A DNA stretch of 64,000 nt, taken from positions 19,718,865 to 19,782,864 of the forward strand of contig OX438750.1 in the NCBI GenBank assembly GCA_949316235.1, given 5' to 3'. This DNA is from Oegoconia quadripuncta. Lineage: Eukaryota > Arthropoda > Insecta > Lepidoptera > Autostichidae. Below are positions 12,848 to 26,050 of the stretch, piece by piece; position 1 is the stretch's first letter, and every line of letters starts with the position of its first letter. Both the position numbers and the translations under genes were made by a program. The notes beneath the pieces are model-generated. The model was not told the origin of the DNA. It saw nothing but the letters and a program-made list of their open reading frames with translations, and made no database searches.

Positions 12848-13774
12848 ACTGCCGATGATGGCACGATGACTTGACGAGCGTTAAATTGTATTTTTTATTT
12901 TGAGGAGGTTGTCAATTCGTCCGTTTGTATGTTTTTTTTTGTTTAAAATATTAATAAATACGTCGTCCGTCCAGTCAACTATGAGGTTAGTTAGAGATCC
13001 AACCTAAGGTATATAGGTTTAGGCGTACACATCACAGCAAAAACTAAAATTACGACTAAAAGATGAATTAAAGGTTTTTCAAGTATTTTATGATATTTTC
13101 AATTATAATTATCAGGATAACAACCCCATTCAATTCAAATTCAAACCTATTTAGTTGGAAGAGTTAAGTAAAAGGATGCAAATGAAGGAAATCGCCTGCA
13201 CGAATTTGCTTTTTTTTTCTTTTCTAATAGTTTTTTCCGTATATTTCCATATACAAATAAAATAACCTTATATGAAAACATTTGTTCACCTTCCACTAAA
13301 GATCGCCCAACTTCACAAGTACTATATTTGAATTCAACTCTCAAAGTAGTCTTTTCCCGTTAGCTTTTTTCTGCTTGATAAAAAATGTGGATATTAATGG
13401 TAAGTGACATTCTCAAGGTTTATTTTTTTTATTCAACCGGTTTACTATTCAGTTTATGAAACAAGCCAGCCTTGTCTATTACTCATCCATATCAAATGTC
13501 GTGTGTAGAAACATTAACGCTCAACAATCACTGGCATCGTATCGTCCCCAGGAATCTGCCAGACATTTCGAGTGTAATGCCAAGGCTCCCCGAATGTGGG
13601 TAGTCCATTGTGGCGTGTGTCATTGTTAAATGTGTTATTGGAAATATTGGGTGGCTTCACAATAACAGAATGATTGAATGGGTTATGTAAGATGGTGGAG
13701 ATGATAGTAAAAGTGTGTGTCGTTATCGTTGCTACTGGTTTAAAAAAAATATAGTTTTACTGTTTACGACCGAT

Positions 13775-13903
13775 TCGCGGAGTTGTCGTGCTCCGGCCTC
13801 CGGAACCAACGGTTGCGGCTTCGAATGACGCTAAGGTAAAATCTTTATGTGATGAATACGAACTTTTAATCCCGTGGCATGGATATTTATATAAATACTA
13901 GCG
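13775..13903 (+). mobile_element. Degenerate family C SINE
   Basis: A B-box-like 'ggttgcggcttcgaatgac' is followed by 'gtgatgaatacgaac' and 'catggatatttatat', the block order of family C. It abuts the Helitron-like copy that begins at 13905. Confidence 0.5.
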
Positions 13904-13904
13904 G

Positions 13905-14100
13905 TTGCCCGCGACTTCGTTCGCGTGGAACATTTCATCAAAAATCGGATTTGCAAGAAACTTAGCCTATATGTAACCTAATCCAGGTGCTAATCTACCT
14001 ATCAACCAAATTTTATCCAAATTCCTCCAGTCGTTTAGGCGTGAAGACTAGGTATATGTTACACATACATGTACAGACACAAACTTTCGCATTTATGATA
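13905..14100 (-). mobile_element. Helitron-like non-autonomous element (H4)
   Basis: On the minus strand it begins near 'tactaatatcataaatgcg' and 'aaagtttgtgt' and ends in 'gaagtcgcgggcaaccgcta' plus GT, giving the CTAG|T edge. The GC-rich stem-forming sequence just before the 3' end is typical of Helitrons. It is non-coding. Confidence 0.6.
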
Positions 14101-14207
14101 TTAGTATTTATATATTTCATTCGTTATCTAGTATCCACAATATAGGGACTAGCTAGTTTGAGACTAAAAAATAGGTGTAACTGTCCGAAAATAGACATTT
14201 TCTATAA

Positions 14208-14527
14208 GTTACTTCCCATCCCATCATCAGCCCGTACACTGCAGGGACATAGACCTTCCCTCGTATAATGAGGGAGTATGGGCCATAGTCCACCACGCTG
14301 GCCCAATGGGGTTTGAGATCTTCACATGCCCTTGAATTTTTATTTCTCAGGCAAGTAGGTTTCCTCGCGATGATTTCCTTCACCGTTTAAGATCAGTCGG
14401 ATAAATGCACATACGTAATTAAATTTAAAAACTCATTGGTACATGGCCTGCGTGGGAATCGAACCCGGACCTCCCAAATTGGGAGACCGCGTCTTAATCG
14501 CTGAGCCATTGACTCTCGCAACGACCG
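14208..14527 (-). mobile_element. tRNA-derived SINE, family B (copy B1)
   Basis: On the minus strand an A-box-like 'tggctcagcgattaagac' and B box 'gggttcgattcccac' form the head. The body has 'tgcatttatccgact' and 'gtgaaggaaatcatcgcgag', and the tail ends in 'ctgatgatggg'. The same structure occurs at 31178, 31983 and 53695. Confidence 0.85.
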
Positions 14528-14961
14528 CATATAGTGTCATATGTTACTTTTAACACCATATTTAACAATGAAATCTAATTAAATTAAATTAAATAAGTCA
14601 TTGGTGTAACAAGGCTGCTTAAAACTTTAGTAGTTACTACATTACAAGACCGAATACCAATTCACGTTTATTTTGCTAATTCTACCGATTAACCTTTTAT
14701 TATTGAAAATAATACAGTAAATAAACTTTATTATTTGGTCGATGATATTTACTAACAATAAGTTTAATTGACCGTATATAAGAAACCTCAGAACTACTCG
14801 TATGAGCATAAAGAACGTTCACATGCAACCATCCATCACGACAAGTGAATACGAACATATAAGGGCCTAAACAGTAGCCACCGATGGTCAGCGCGTACGA
14901 AACGTAATCATTTCTTTACTGCACATATTCTGCAATATCATTCCTTTGTACAAATATACCA

Positions 14962-15132
14962 GGTTGGTTGGTGATAGGGCATTTTAAATATCTAAATCTG
15001 CCGCCAAACAGCAATGTTAATAGCATTGTTGTGTTCCGGTTGTCAGAGATGTGGCCAGTTCACCAAATATTTGGGTTTTACGCTTCCACCTTCCGCCTCA
15101 TCTTCACTTAACATCAGGTGTGATTGAAAAGC
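14962..15132 (+). mobile_element. tRNA-derived SINE, family A (copy A4, 5'-truncated)
   Basis: It starts inside the body at 'ggttggttggtgatagggc' and continues through 'agcattgttgtgttccggt' to 'acatcaggtgtgattg'. The head is missing. Confidence 0.8.
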
Positions 15133-15194
15133 GAAAGTGATAGAACTGGCAACTTATTTACAGATAACACCCTTACTTCATTCGTATGAAAATG

Positions 15195-15285
15195 CTTCTA
15201 GTGGTCACCCATTCGAGGATTAATCGCGCTAAATGTTCCCTGCTAAAACGAACCCACTACTCCCAAGTGCGACTATCATTTACAC
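15195..15285 (-). mobile_element. 5S-derived SINE head fragment (D3)
   Basis: The + strand text 'tagtggtcacccattcgagg' is the complement of the 5S-like 'tgggtgaccac' block found in D1 and D4. Only the head portion remains, and it is diverged. Confidence 0.45.
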
Positions 15286-15289
15286 TGCA

Positions 15290-17160
15290 ATATTGGTCTT
15301 TAGCCAGTTAAAATAAAGCTTCCATTATTGACAGTGATAATTGTACTTAAAAAATTTATTAAAAGCAATCGGCGCGCACCATCAGCACCATACTGCTGGC
15401 ACCCTAAACGCTCTAAAGATCTTGACCCAAACCCTCGATTATATCCCGCGGTGCCATTACACTCCGCCCTCGCCACGAATGGCGCCTCTATAGACCTTAA
15501 TGACAGCCCACTGCGGCAGACTAGTTCGCCGTTATCATTGAACTGGAAGGTCGATTGCCTGTAATGTGTCTGATTAGTCAGATTGTTACGGCTAATTACT
15601 GATTATCCCTCAGTCTTCGACGCGTTGGTCTTTGGCCTTTCCCTACTTTCACTGACTGATGCTCCTCTATAGCAGTAGCTACAAGAAAGGTATAAATTTT
15701 AATAGTTATCGCCCAGATAAGTAGAAAAGCAAACATATAATTTTATGAATTAAACTCGCAGTCGTAAAGGTATTCGTAGAATAGTAAAATCATAGTCATT
15801 CCTAGAGCCAGAGGGTTAGGTGGTATGAAAGCGATTTTATGATCAACAAATAAAATCATACATCATTTTATTTACTAAACCTATATTATAAAAGAGCTTT
15901 GTAGTACCTATAGAGAATTGTGATCGATGTCATCCAATCCAGAAAGTTATGCGTTAATGTTTAGTATCAATTCGTCTAACACGCAAGTATACACGATGCC
16001 ACACAAGAATTTCCGGGCTCGTCTATGAAGATTTAATATTTGGATATTTTTTCCAATACCTATCAACGCTATAACGCCAGAATAGATTTGGATGAAATTT
16101 GGTACAGAGATGGTCTTTGACCTGAATTAACCTATATGAAAATGCATATAGTTTCCAATAGAGGATTTCGCGAACTGCCATACAAGAAACAGAAATGGGC
16201 AATGCTGTAATAATAGTTATAACAATTATTGTTATCACATGTTAATTTCTTAAAAATATTCGAAATGAATTATATCGGTCAAAGTAGTTTTCCTACTAAA
16301 TCTTTACTACACAGTTTCTTAAGGGCGGCGGTATTATTACTTTAGTTTTACTACGTTGTATAAATAATGTATTTTACCAATATTGCATTGCATCTAGTAT
16401 GTTATGTACACAGATGTTCTAATAGGACGCAATTACGGCCACCAAATGGCCACTGATATGGTCCAATATGGAGTCATTTACATGCAAGTACAGGCTGTGT
16501 TCGTTCTAATAAACATTAAGTAGGTAGGTAAGTATGCAAAATTATTTTGTATTACTAACAGTAGCGCAAGCAACGATTACATCAAATTTTCGAAAAACAT
16601 GCGCTCGAATCCCTAGCTGGTATTTTATTGAATCGACCAAAAAATTACACAATTCAACTACGGTATCTGTCACAAGCTCCCAGTGTAGTGCAAAATTAAT
16701 TATGCTGAAATCATAGTTAAAATCTTAAACCAATAACTATTTCGATAAATAAATAAAATAATTCGAATATTTAAGAACTCGTTTATGAGGTCAAAAGAGT
16801 AGACAAAAAAAATTGATTCTCTCGACTGAACTACTGAGAAGTAATTTTGTGTAAATAAGACCTGAATAGAGTGCATAATATTTAGTGCAGCTGGCTGGTG
16901 CAACAGGTTTTTAATATTATTGTCAGTGTCGTAGATTTGTTACTTTTTGTTTTACTGCTGGGCTTATCAGTATATAGATCAAGATACCCAATTTTATTAA
17001 AAACTCGCGTCTCATTATGTTTACTTAGCATTCAGACCACGCCTCAACTCCTGGAGCGTTCCATATTTTTTTTGCCGAAAGTGTAGATTGCAGAAATGGC
17101 AAACGAAAGTATCTGCAACATTTTTAGTTTTGAAGTTCATACAAATTCAAGCAAATAAAA
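15290..17160. other. AT-rich non-coding DNA
   Basis: No gene was recognised. The 78-codon frame at 15328-15564 has mixed composition and no domain and is left uncalled. Confidence 0.45.
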
Positions 17161-17164
17161 TTAG

Positions 17165-17310
17165 TTAGTTTTTTTTATGCACAATGGGTTAGTATTTCAC
17201 CGCAATCACACCAAATGTTAAGTGAAGATGAGGGCGAAGGCGGAAGCGTACTGATCCGGAAATCCCATCCTATTTGGGTGACTGGCTATCTTATCTCTGG
17301 CTGGCAATTA
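17165..17310 (-). mobile_element. Family A SINE fragment (A5)
   Basis: The blocks 'caatcacaccaaatgttaag', 'gcggaagcgtactgatccgg' and 'ggctatcttatctctgg' match family A in minus orientation. The head half is absent. Confidence 0.75.
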
Positions 17311-18019
17311 TCCGTTCAATAGTTTTAGTATCTCCGTAGTATTTTACGGAACACTCATTGCGCGAAGCCCGACTTTAACCTGAACGCTATTTTTTAACCG
17401 ACTTCAATCAAAAAAAGAGGAGATTCTATGTTCGCCTGCACGTATTTTTATTTTAAGTATTTTCAACGATAATTCCGAGATTTGGCGGCTGATTTAAGTG
17501 ATTCTTTTTGTAAATGAAACGGGTTAGCGTCAAGTTGGTCCAGTTGAAATTTCAGTATAATCTGTTTAGTAGTTTTTTTGTAATTTAAGTAAATAGCAAA
17601 ATAACTTGACATATTTAGACAATAGTCTAGTTTTTGCACACTCGCAAGGAGGCTATATAATATACAGATTGGGATTGTATTAAAAAGTGTAAAGAACATC
17701 GGTGTGATTACCAATAAATATGACAAATCGAAGATCATTAGTTCAAGCTGGTATAATTCAGCTGCCCATCTAAACTGTAGGAATTAAAAGAGTCGCCATC
17801 ATACAAAAATTGAGGAAGATTGGCAAACACTAGCGTGTTTACCTAAAACGAAAAAATAAACAGCCCGACTTCAGCCACTACAAAGTATATAATAATTTTA
17901 CTGAAACGCTCCTATCACTCAATGATTGAGCTATGTGCCATACCCACTGCAACTATGTTACTAAGGGCTTTGACGGTGTGGTATAAACGAAAGATTATAA
18001 TCATTAAAATCAATATTTA

Positions 18020-18246
18020 TCTAACTAATATTATAAATGCGAAAGTTTGGATGTTTGTTTGTTTGTGGCTCAATCAGAGCGAAACCGATGAACGGATTTA
18101 GATGAAATTTGGTATATAGGTAGAACATATCTTGAATTAAAACATAGGATACTTTTTATTCCGATAAAATGAGTAGTTCCCGCGGGATAAACAAATTTCC
18201 GCGATAAAGTTATTCCACGCAGGCGAAGCCGCGGGCGGAAAGCTAG
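18020..18246 (+). mobile_element. Helitron-like non-autonomous element (H1)
   Basis: The left edge A|TCTAAC continues 'taatattataaatgcgaaag'. The right end is 'aggcgaagccgcgggcgg' followed by AAAGCTAG. The TC start, the CTAG end, insertion after A and a GC-rich 3' hairpin fit the Helitron rule 5'-TC...CTRR-3'. The core 'gaacggatttagatgaaatt' and 'agtagttcccgcgggataa' is shared with copies at 42710 and 60727. There is no Rep/helicase coding. Confidence 0.65.
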
Positions 18247-18249
18247 GAC

Positions 18250-19915
18250 AAAATAAAGCTAGAATACATAGCAAATCTCTACCTCCAATCTTATCAACGT
18301 TGCATGTCGAAGGTAGTTAGCTGAATATTGCATATTATATTATTTTTTTTGCGAAACATTTGGCACCCACCAATTACGCACACATTGACTGTAACAAAAC
18401 TGAACACCTGGTTTGTATCAATTATAGTCATAAAGCCTCTATCAAGCGAGCGTCAATCCAATTTAGAGACATATACGCTGTTATTACAGGCATAAGTGTA
18501 CATGTAATAGCTAAGCACTTATAATGGATGAACTTGCATGTCAGTAAGGGAGGAGACAGACAGCCTTGCCCGCGTTCTTGGCAAGATAAACATCTCTCGT
18601 TATTGCTTTATGATGATATAGTTTATCGAGGTGATGCGATCTACGACGCACTGCATCTGTGATCAGGTAATAACAGCAGAAACTAGCTTATGCCTACGAC
18701 GCCGTTTACATGCATACGTACGGTAGACCACGTTGAACTTAAATGCTGCAAGACCAGCTTACAGTGGTTGAATACTATGTTTTATTACACCGTCTCGTTT
18801 TCAACTGATAACGGAAGTGTTAAGCTCGTCATGCGGCCTCCTGTCCCTACCTATCATATTTTTCATAGGTACAATTTGTGTTTTAATGAAATGTAAAGAA
18901 GTCACACTATATGTGATTTATCAGACCAAACACCTTGTGATTATATTATTAACATAAAGGGCTTATAAAACGACGTCACATAAACTAACAATATATATGC
19001 TTTTGCGCTCTATAAATATATGACTCGAAAAAAATCACAGAAGACAACAATTTCATAGCCTTATCACAAAAAGTGATTTCATCCAGGCAACCAGGCATTT
19101 TACCAAGCTTTTCATATACCGGAATAGATTTTAACCAGAATAGATTTAACATACATAATTGGTTTGTTTATCGAAGCAGACGTATAACCACACAGACAGA
19201 ATAAGCTCCAAACTTATATCACCTTTCTTTTGCGTTGTTTTAAAAAAGTGTTTGTTTAAGTCTCGATCATTAATGTTGAAAGCCATAATAAAACATCTTA
19301 CTATTCCTGTAATCCAAATCCAATTGCAAACCTCTCTTCTATCCCATTTAAACCACTCTTTATTGTACATAACAACCTCATAATTCGTACCTATTTAATG
19401 AAACCAAGAGAAAACAGGCAATAAGTCAGAACCACTCTTATTCTGTGCCCACATGCAAAATTATATATTGGAAATTGCAAATTAACGCGTTTACGTTGAT
19501 TTTATAGTCAAATAATGAAGCAGCAGAATTATAACAAGATTCATCCTGCCATTTAGTAGGTTCTTCTAAAATTAAGTGATAAAATTTATATCTTCATCAG
19601 CGAAAACGCAAATGAACCTATTTCGATGTAACTAGAACAAAATCACACTTAAAGTACAGTCGGAAGCGAAATCAAATGGCCATTTAAATTCACTGCACCA
19701 TTGGCTACTGTATATTCTGTTATACGCGGCAAGTAAATAAATTCTAAACACTTTTACTGCGCTTAAATATAACACGAGAAAAGTGTTATTTAGTACTCGC
19801 GTATTTATTAAAGTTGGTAGTAAATAATGATACTTAGTGTTGTTGATTTAAGTAAGTAAGTAAGTAGTTGAATTACCTAAACCACAATCGTCACTTACAA
19901 AGCAAGAAAATTCAC
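18250..19915. other. AT-rich non-coding DNA
   Basis: No gene was recognised. Two overlapping 74-codon frames on opposite strands (19146-19383) have no domain and no supporting signal. Confidence 0.45.
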
Positions 19916-19919
19916 ACAT

Positions 19920-19975
19920 TGGGCTTCGGTTAGTGTCCAGCAGTGGACTTGTTTGACAGTGGTGATGATGATGAA
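19920..19975 (+). repeat. LINE 3' tail fragment
   Basis: The text 'gtccagcagtggac' followed by 'ggtgatgatgatga' matches the common lepidopteran LINE 3' end; compare 21140-21185 and 44340-44395. Confidence 0.5.
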
Positions 19976-20049
19976 ATAGTACTAATATTATAACTGCGTA
20001 AGATTTGACATTTGTTACTCAATCACGGGATGACGCCTGAAACATGATT

Positions 20050-20360
20050 TGGATGGAAAAATATTAAAAATGGCGTTCGCGGAATTGTTACTGTTTCACA
20101 TCACAGTGCCACTTAACAAGTTTGCATTCATGATGAAGTACCTTCGCCAAATTGTATAGAATGTGACGTTATAGAAGACGTTTTCCATATCTTGATGGAG
20201 TGTGTCCGGAATGAAGCATGTAGAAAGCAAATTAATATTACATATGGCCATCCGCTTGAAGCTGTTGGGGGCTGTAATATTGCATTGGCATTCCCTATAT
20301 CCGAAATGGCCAAAGCAATATATAAATTAGTCAGAGTTGGTATAAATAACAGGGTGTAAA
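20050..20360 (+). pseudogene. LINE ORF2 C-terminal remnant with Cys-His motif
   Basis: From about 20129 the + strand reads HDEVPSPNCIECDVIEDVFH and then ILMECVRNEACRK, ending in RVGINNRV and a stop at 20357-20359. The C-x2-C...H-x4-C arrangement after a PxC start is the Cys-His motif near the end of many non-LTR retrotransposon ORF2 proteins. The preceding codons (VPLNKFAF) are in another frame, so a frameshift lies near 20128. No intact reverse transcriptase is present. Confidence 0.65.
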
Positions 20361-20682
20361 TATTCACAGAGTCATTACAGAGCGACATAGTCATTAAATC
20401 ATTTTAATGACTTAGTCATCTAAGCTCTTTAAATAAGATTAAAAAAAAACATCACAGAGCAATTTATTTCTAAAAATGTGTTACCCACTATCTATACTAT
20501 TACTTTATAAAATAATAACATTATACCATTTTATATTTTTGTATATTGTATATTGTTTTTAAAAGCGCCATTGTATCTAAAAGCGCCTATCTAAAAGAAG
20601 TAACTTTTTCTCATAAAGAGAAATGGAAAGCAGTGTATCATCATTCGGTTGCAAAATTATTTTCTCTCGGTTCTGGATTTTG

Positions 20683-20862
20683 ATAAATAAATATTAGGGA
20701 CACTTACACTAATCATCTAGTCCCAAACTAAGCGAAGCTTGTACTATGGATACTAGATAATGGATAATAATACATAAATATCTATATAAACATCCATGAC
20801 TCGGGAATAAATGTTCGTATTCATCACACAAAAATTTACCCCTCGCGAGATTCGAACCGTAA
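20683..20862 (-). mobile_element. tRNA-derived SINE, family C (copy C3)
   Basis: It is nearly identical to C1 (4394-4650) through 'ctagtcccaaactaagcgaa', 'actatggatactagataatg' and 'catccatgactcgggaataa'. It is cut off right at the B box (20855-20862), so the tRNA-like head is lost. Confidence 0.8.
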
Positions 20863-21139
20863 AAATATTATTTTGCTCCCTTGTATTTCCTTCAATTAAA
20901 GCAAAAACGCTGTAATATCAGTGTGTGCCCTCGGTGCAGTAAAGTTGGATGAAAAATGTATTTTTATTTAAAGTAGTTGACCAAGAAAATAAGTCCAATA
21001 AGTTTGATTTTAAAACTTGCAGCCACTCGTCGGAAGACATTCAAATTAAGAATAAACTTTGCACGTTCTAAATTTGATTTTAATACATTGTAAAATCCTG
21101 CCATATTTGTAGTAGGAAGAAAGGCAGATCTTACGACTT

Positions 21140-21245
21140 CGAATTCATCATATCAGCGTGGACGTCCACTGCTGAATATAGGCCTCCCCCATAGATTTCC
21201 AGAGGTCATCCGTCCACCTTGTGAGTGGACGTACTACGCTGGGCT
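21140..21245 (-). pseudogene. Internally deleted LINE 3' end
   Basis: On the minus strand 'cgtccactcacaaggtggac' (the same codons as the fragment at 8813-8925) is joined to 'gggggaggcctatattcagc', 'agtggacgtccacgctg' and 'atatgatga'. This is a LINE ORF2 end plus short 3' tail with an internal deletion. Confidence 0.6.
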
Positions 21246-21249
21246 TGTC

Positions 21250-23490
21250 GGTGCATGGTCTTCAGTCGAGGACTTTAATTCAGAAAACTCGATGCAACAA
21301 TCTACTACGTATTTATCCCAATTTACAAATAAATTCCACAGGATAAGAAACTGATTCCACGCGGGATCTAGTATACCTATATGATTTCCAAGCGAACATA
21401 CCCGCGTTAAAATGATATAGAGAACAATAAGTATGTCGTTAAAATCGTGTAGGCATCGGATCAACACCTTGTATTTTATTTGTTTACCAGTTACCAATAC
21501 CTAACAGGTGTTCGTATGTATGTGTACACACAAGATCGACCCTGACTGACCGACATAATAGACCACGCATAATCGTCATACATAACCGGGTCAGAGCGGC
21601 TCTGGATCCTCTGTAACAATGCTAACTACTTTATTAACATATGATAGACGTTATAACTAGAACACATAGAAGGCCAAGATGTTGACACACGCTGTATTGA
21701 GAAAAAGGAAAATATACGTTATTGGCAGTTCGTTGATTGATTAAAATCAATTTTAAAATTCTGCTTTATACACAAATACCTGCATGTTTCATTTAAGCCG
21801 TAAAAGGTGATATAATGATGACGAGGTACAGTCCCCTATAGTTAAAATTATACCGCATACCACTAGATCCAAGGCCAAATAATCCACGGGTATCAAAATG
21901 TCATGTTCTGGAAAAATAAAACGCATTTTAGACTAAGTAATAATATTTGTTTAAATATTTCAGACACTTACTAGTGTCAATCTAAGCAAGCGGCTTTCGT
22001 TGCTTTCGCTGATAGCTATCCACTACACCGATATAATGAGTAGTTTGCAGGTTTGAAACCCGCTAAATAATGTTTTTTGGATCCGGCAAAAATAAAATAT
22101 AATGTAAAAATAAGCCTACATCGAGCTGGTGTCATAAGATGACGGTTACAACGACACCATAACTGGTCATGCCACAAATTTCAATCTAAACGCGCGGCGC
22201 CAAATAAACAAATCCACTTAATCCTAAGTTAGCAAAAAAGGCAAAGCGCGACAATTTGACATGCGGTTTTCACTTTCACCTGTCAAAAAGTCTAATTATT
22301 GTAGGCGTTAATTTTATTACTTAACTAACACAAGTGTGTGGTTATGTGATAATCCGAGTTACTTGTTGGTTGCATCCGGTCTGTGGCGGCCATTATAGAA
22401 CTATGCAAATTGGCAGCTAGTTACGGCACTTGACTTATTTGTACGGCCTATTGATAAGTATTTATCAAACAGAAAAAAAAAACAATTAATACTTATCGAG
22501 AACGCGCGAACGCGGAAATGAAAATAATGTACCTTCTTTATGTTAAAGCATATGAGTTTTATATAAAGACAACGTTATCACTCTATTTCATCACATCATA
22601 CAAATCAATAAATTAATCTTTCTGTCTGTCTAAGTCAAATCAGAGCTGAAGGCAAGCTAAAGTTTTAACACCTGTATAATAAAAAAATAATAACGTTAAA
22701 AACAAATCAATATTCAGCTATTTTGCCAATGTCCAAAATCTGTGCTGAAATACAAAATTTTTCACAAAGACGTTTAAATAACTTCGTTGTTTTTGTAGAA
22801 CTATTTGTGGTACTTCCCTAATTTGATGGTACTATTTATGCACAGTTTCTTCGGATATAAATTATAATCACAGGTAGTTTTGCGTATGAAAATGAGGATT
22901 TCGATAACACGTGACGCCAGAATGCTCACTTAAAATATACTCTTAAACTATAGTTTTTTCCTTTGGGCACTATTTCCGCACAGTTTTTTGGCACTGTCAA
23001 AATAGATGAATTCCACTTTGTGCGTTCTATCATCATGTACGTGTTTAATGAGACCTCGGGTGACATAATTGAACCGCCAAAAATTTACACGACAACTGGC
23101 TTCATTAAGCTTCCTTCTCATATCCGGCGTGCGTCAGAGCTTCACCAAAGTTATATGGGACCACTTTCAAAAACAAAGATAATTATCGAAATCGGTTTAC
23201 AATTGACGAAGATATCGCGTAACAAACTTACAAAAAAAAAACTATCGAATAGAAAACCTCCTCCTTTTTTCTACGAAAATGGGAGAAGTGCTGGCAGCTA
23301 CTTCGAGCACCGAATAAACCTGGCCATTCAATAGGCTAATGGGCGCCCTCTCTCAAGGTTCGGACCTCTAACGTGTTTTCTACCTTTCATAGTTATGGAG
23401 AGTTGGAAGCGTGTGCGAGTCTGTTTCATGTTCTTTAACTTTTTTCTTTTAAATATGTACAGCCGTTTCCCCAAAATAAATACCCATGCA
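21250..23490. other. AT-rich non-coding DNA
   Basis: No gene was recognised. A degenerate family C-like head lies at about 21940-22080 ('tatccactacaccgatat'). A GATA-type inverted repeat TTGATAAGTATTTATCAA lies near 22449. A 123-codon frame at 22963-23334 has no domain and is left uncalled. Confidence 0.45.
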
Positions 23491-23491
23491 C

Positions 23492-23605
23492 ATTTTTTTT
23501 ATGTAGAACGGGTTCGTACTTGACCTCAATCACACATGATGTTAAGTGAGGATGAGGTCGAAGGTGAAAGCGTACTGACCCGGAAACCCCAACACATTTG
23601 GGGGG
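23492..23605 (-). mobile_element. Family A SINE fragment (A6)
   Basis: It has the blocks 'cttgacctcaatcacacatg' and 'cgtactgacccggaaaccc'. It stops at 'cacatttgggggg' where unrelated ACG-rich DNA starts. Confidence 0.8.
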
Positions 23606-25935
23606 CGACGACGACGACGGCATTGATGATTTTTAATGCACAACGCTTGCAAATAGAGAATAAACAATAGGTAGTTCATTTTTATCAGCTAACTAAACGT
23701 TTCCGTCGTTTAGTGGTTTAGTATTCTGAGTGCCTTTAAATCTAGGGTTATGTTTTATGCGACTATTTTGCTACATTTTTTTGTAGTTGTATTATTATAT
23801 TACTACTTTTGGTCCCAATATGAGTTACGAGTATAGTATCTAGAGCATATCTCGAGTACCGTTTCGCGTTCAGGCATCTAAAGTTCAATATTAACCGAGA
23901 ATATCTCTCTTCTACGTGTACCGCAAGTATCTGCGACATTTTCCATTATTTATTAAGGGGACGTCCAATAAAATCCAACGGGGCGCTAGTGGTATTGTGT
24001 CTGTGATAAAGGCGTGACCACCTACGTACTTTAAACGCGTTGGCGAGCTAGGATTGCGCTAGACAAGATTTTAATGTGGCATCGGTATGCTGTATTGGGA
24101 TATCGCCTGTAACCTGCGTCCTCTAAATAGTATCATCATTGAAAGCAATTAGATAAGACACAAATCTGTATCAATGTGTAAATTCAGGACTTATGCTTTC
24201 TGATAATTCAATGGACGTTTTGATCCTATCCTATTTCTCGAAGCTTACCTTAACATTAGTTAAGATTGTAAGCTTACTTTACGATACATTTTCGCTAACC
24301 GACGTCGAATATTGACCATTATAAATGTCATAAACGTAACTCTCATTGTCGTTAATGTCAAACAAAACCAACACGGCTTGAAGGGGAGCACACTGAGCAG
24401 TACTTTATCCTTTGCTTGGCTTAGTGCGTCTTCAGACCTTCGCCCGCGCCCGCCGCGTCCGCAATCAAAGCGCGATACATCATTTTAATACTGGACATGT
24501 CACCGCAAATCCGAATCTCCAATGCAAATGAAATGCAGCACGTTTACGAAGTACGGTCTAATGGTGCGCTATAAATTATAAGACAGCCAGTTTTGTTATC
24601 TATACGCGCCTGTGCAGAGAATTTTGTTGAGATTATAAGCTGCATACCTAATGCGAATACATTATTTTATCAGTTTTGTAACGAAGGCGATCATTACCCG
24701 TTACTATACCGGCAGACAAGGAAGCAATGGCGTCAATGGAATATATGAACGATAAGAACGTCGCAAAATCATTGTATTGGCGTTTTCCCTGCAGCCCGAT
24801 AACTAGATAATAATCTATCCACAATCAGAAGATACGTCTTGGAGAGCTACTTTGAAGTCTCCAGAATATAGAATAATTTTAAATTTGGAATCAATAAAAC
24901 TAGAAGAATTCAAATACCATATTATTTGAATTTAGAATTATCCATGTCTGTGATTGTGACAATTTGTAAATGACTAAAGAGTTATGCATGACGAGGTTTT
25001 ATGCTAATTTAAAAAGTAAATGCAGTAAAAGAGGCGGGGGAATTTTTACAATTTCAAATTCGTGTTCTTTTATTTTTGACACCCAACGAAAAATTATGTA
25101 GGTGTGTGTGTCCAGTCTATGACATGAGGTATATCGAGCGTGGCCTATTTGAGATCAGTTTTTTTTTATATATATTTAAGATTAAACTGGGAAAAGGTCA
25201 AGGTCTTAGTCAATGGAGGCCGTGCACACTGTAGTGCGGACATCGATTAGGTAGCCTATTACTGACCATCCATTGTTCATACCCAGTTAATTTGAGAACT
25301 AGCAAATTCTAAATTGGAAGCGTATGATTTTGACAGTTGTGTTTCGGTTTTTATACTTTCTACTTTCTTTTTTATGTATTTTCTTCATTTTTGTTAATAT
25401 TATATCATATGCGAACGAGTAATTATTACTTCGCAACCATCTAGCCATCGTCGATATCATACCGGGTGTGAGGCGGACGATTGCCCAAACGGAGTCAGTA
25501 GCAAGTGGCATTTGCTACTCACCTGGCCCAAATTTTCTGGACTTGACCCCATGGTTGCAAAAAAAATTTTTTTTTGTTGATTTTCGAAAAATAGCCGTAA
25601 TTAATCGCTTAAACTAAAATAAATCAAAAAGTTATGGGCAGATCAGCCAGATTGGGGTGGTGTTTCAATAATTACTGTCGTAGCATTCTAGTAAAATTAT
25701 TATGTTGTGTAGATAATCCACAGGAAAATAATTATGAGCCATCAAAGCCACAAGAAGGGAATAAACAAAATTTTTGTTCTTTAAGTGGCTTTAAAAAAAA
25801 CTCTAAAAATATTCAAGATCCTATTTCTCTAAAAATATCTCCAATTTGTGCCCTTTCGAATTTTTTATTTATGTTATGAAAAAAAAACAATAGGATTCGT
25901 TTTACATAGGGTCACTCTATGACTCAAAAGCTGAT
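23605..25935. other. AT-rich non-coding DNA with a CpG-rich patch
   Basis: No gene was recognised. At 24430-24480 the composition shifts to 'cgcccgcgcccgccgcgtcc' and an exact POU-type octamer ATGCAAAT follows at 24522-24529. This combination in unique DNA is a plausible regulatory element but is unproven. Confidence 0.4.
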
Positions 25936-25939
25936 TGAG

Positions 25940-26050
25940 ACATTTTGAGAAAAATGACTGTTCCGGGATAAAAAGTAGCCTGTACGTTAATCCAGGTCCT
26001 AATCTATCTACCAACTAAAGTTCAAAAGGTAAGAAACATACAAACATTCA
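25940..26050 (-). mobile_element. Helitron-like element fragment
   Basis: 'gggataaaaagtagcctgta' and 'ctaatctatctaccaacta' match the interior of the Helitron-like family in minus orientation. No ends are preserved. Confidence 0.45.

Larger units (their letters stand above)
9900..13765. other. Mostly unique AT-rich DNA, no gene seen
   Basis: Short open frames here have no recognisable domain. Diverged repeat text occurs at about 10095-10330. A CpG-rich patch lies at 10735-10830 ('gtcgcccccgcgccattgtg' and following). A (CT)n microsatellite lies at 12582-12599 and a perfect hairpin at 12816-12847. If hamlet extends upstream, this is intronic. Confidence 0.5.

Noticed and set aside
22963..23334. 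123-codon + frame
   Set aside because: No domain recognised and the second half is Lys/Arg/Asn rich as expected for chance in AT-rich DNA.
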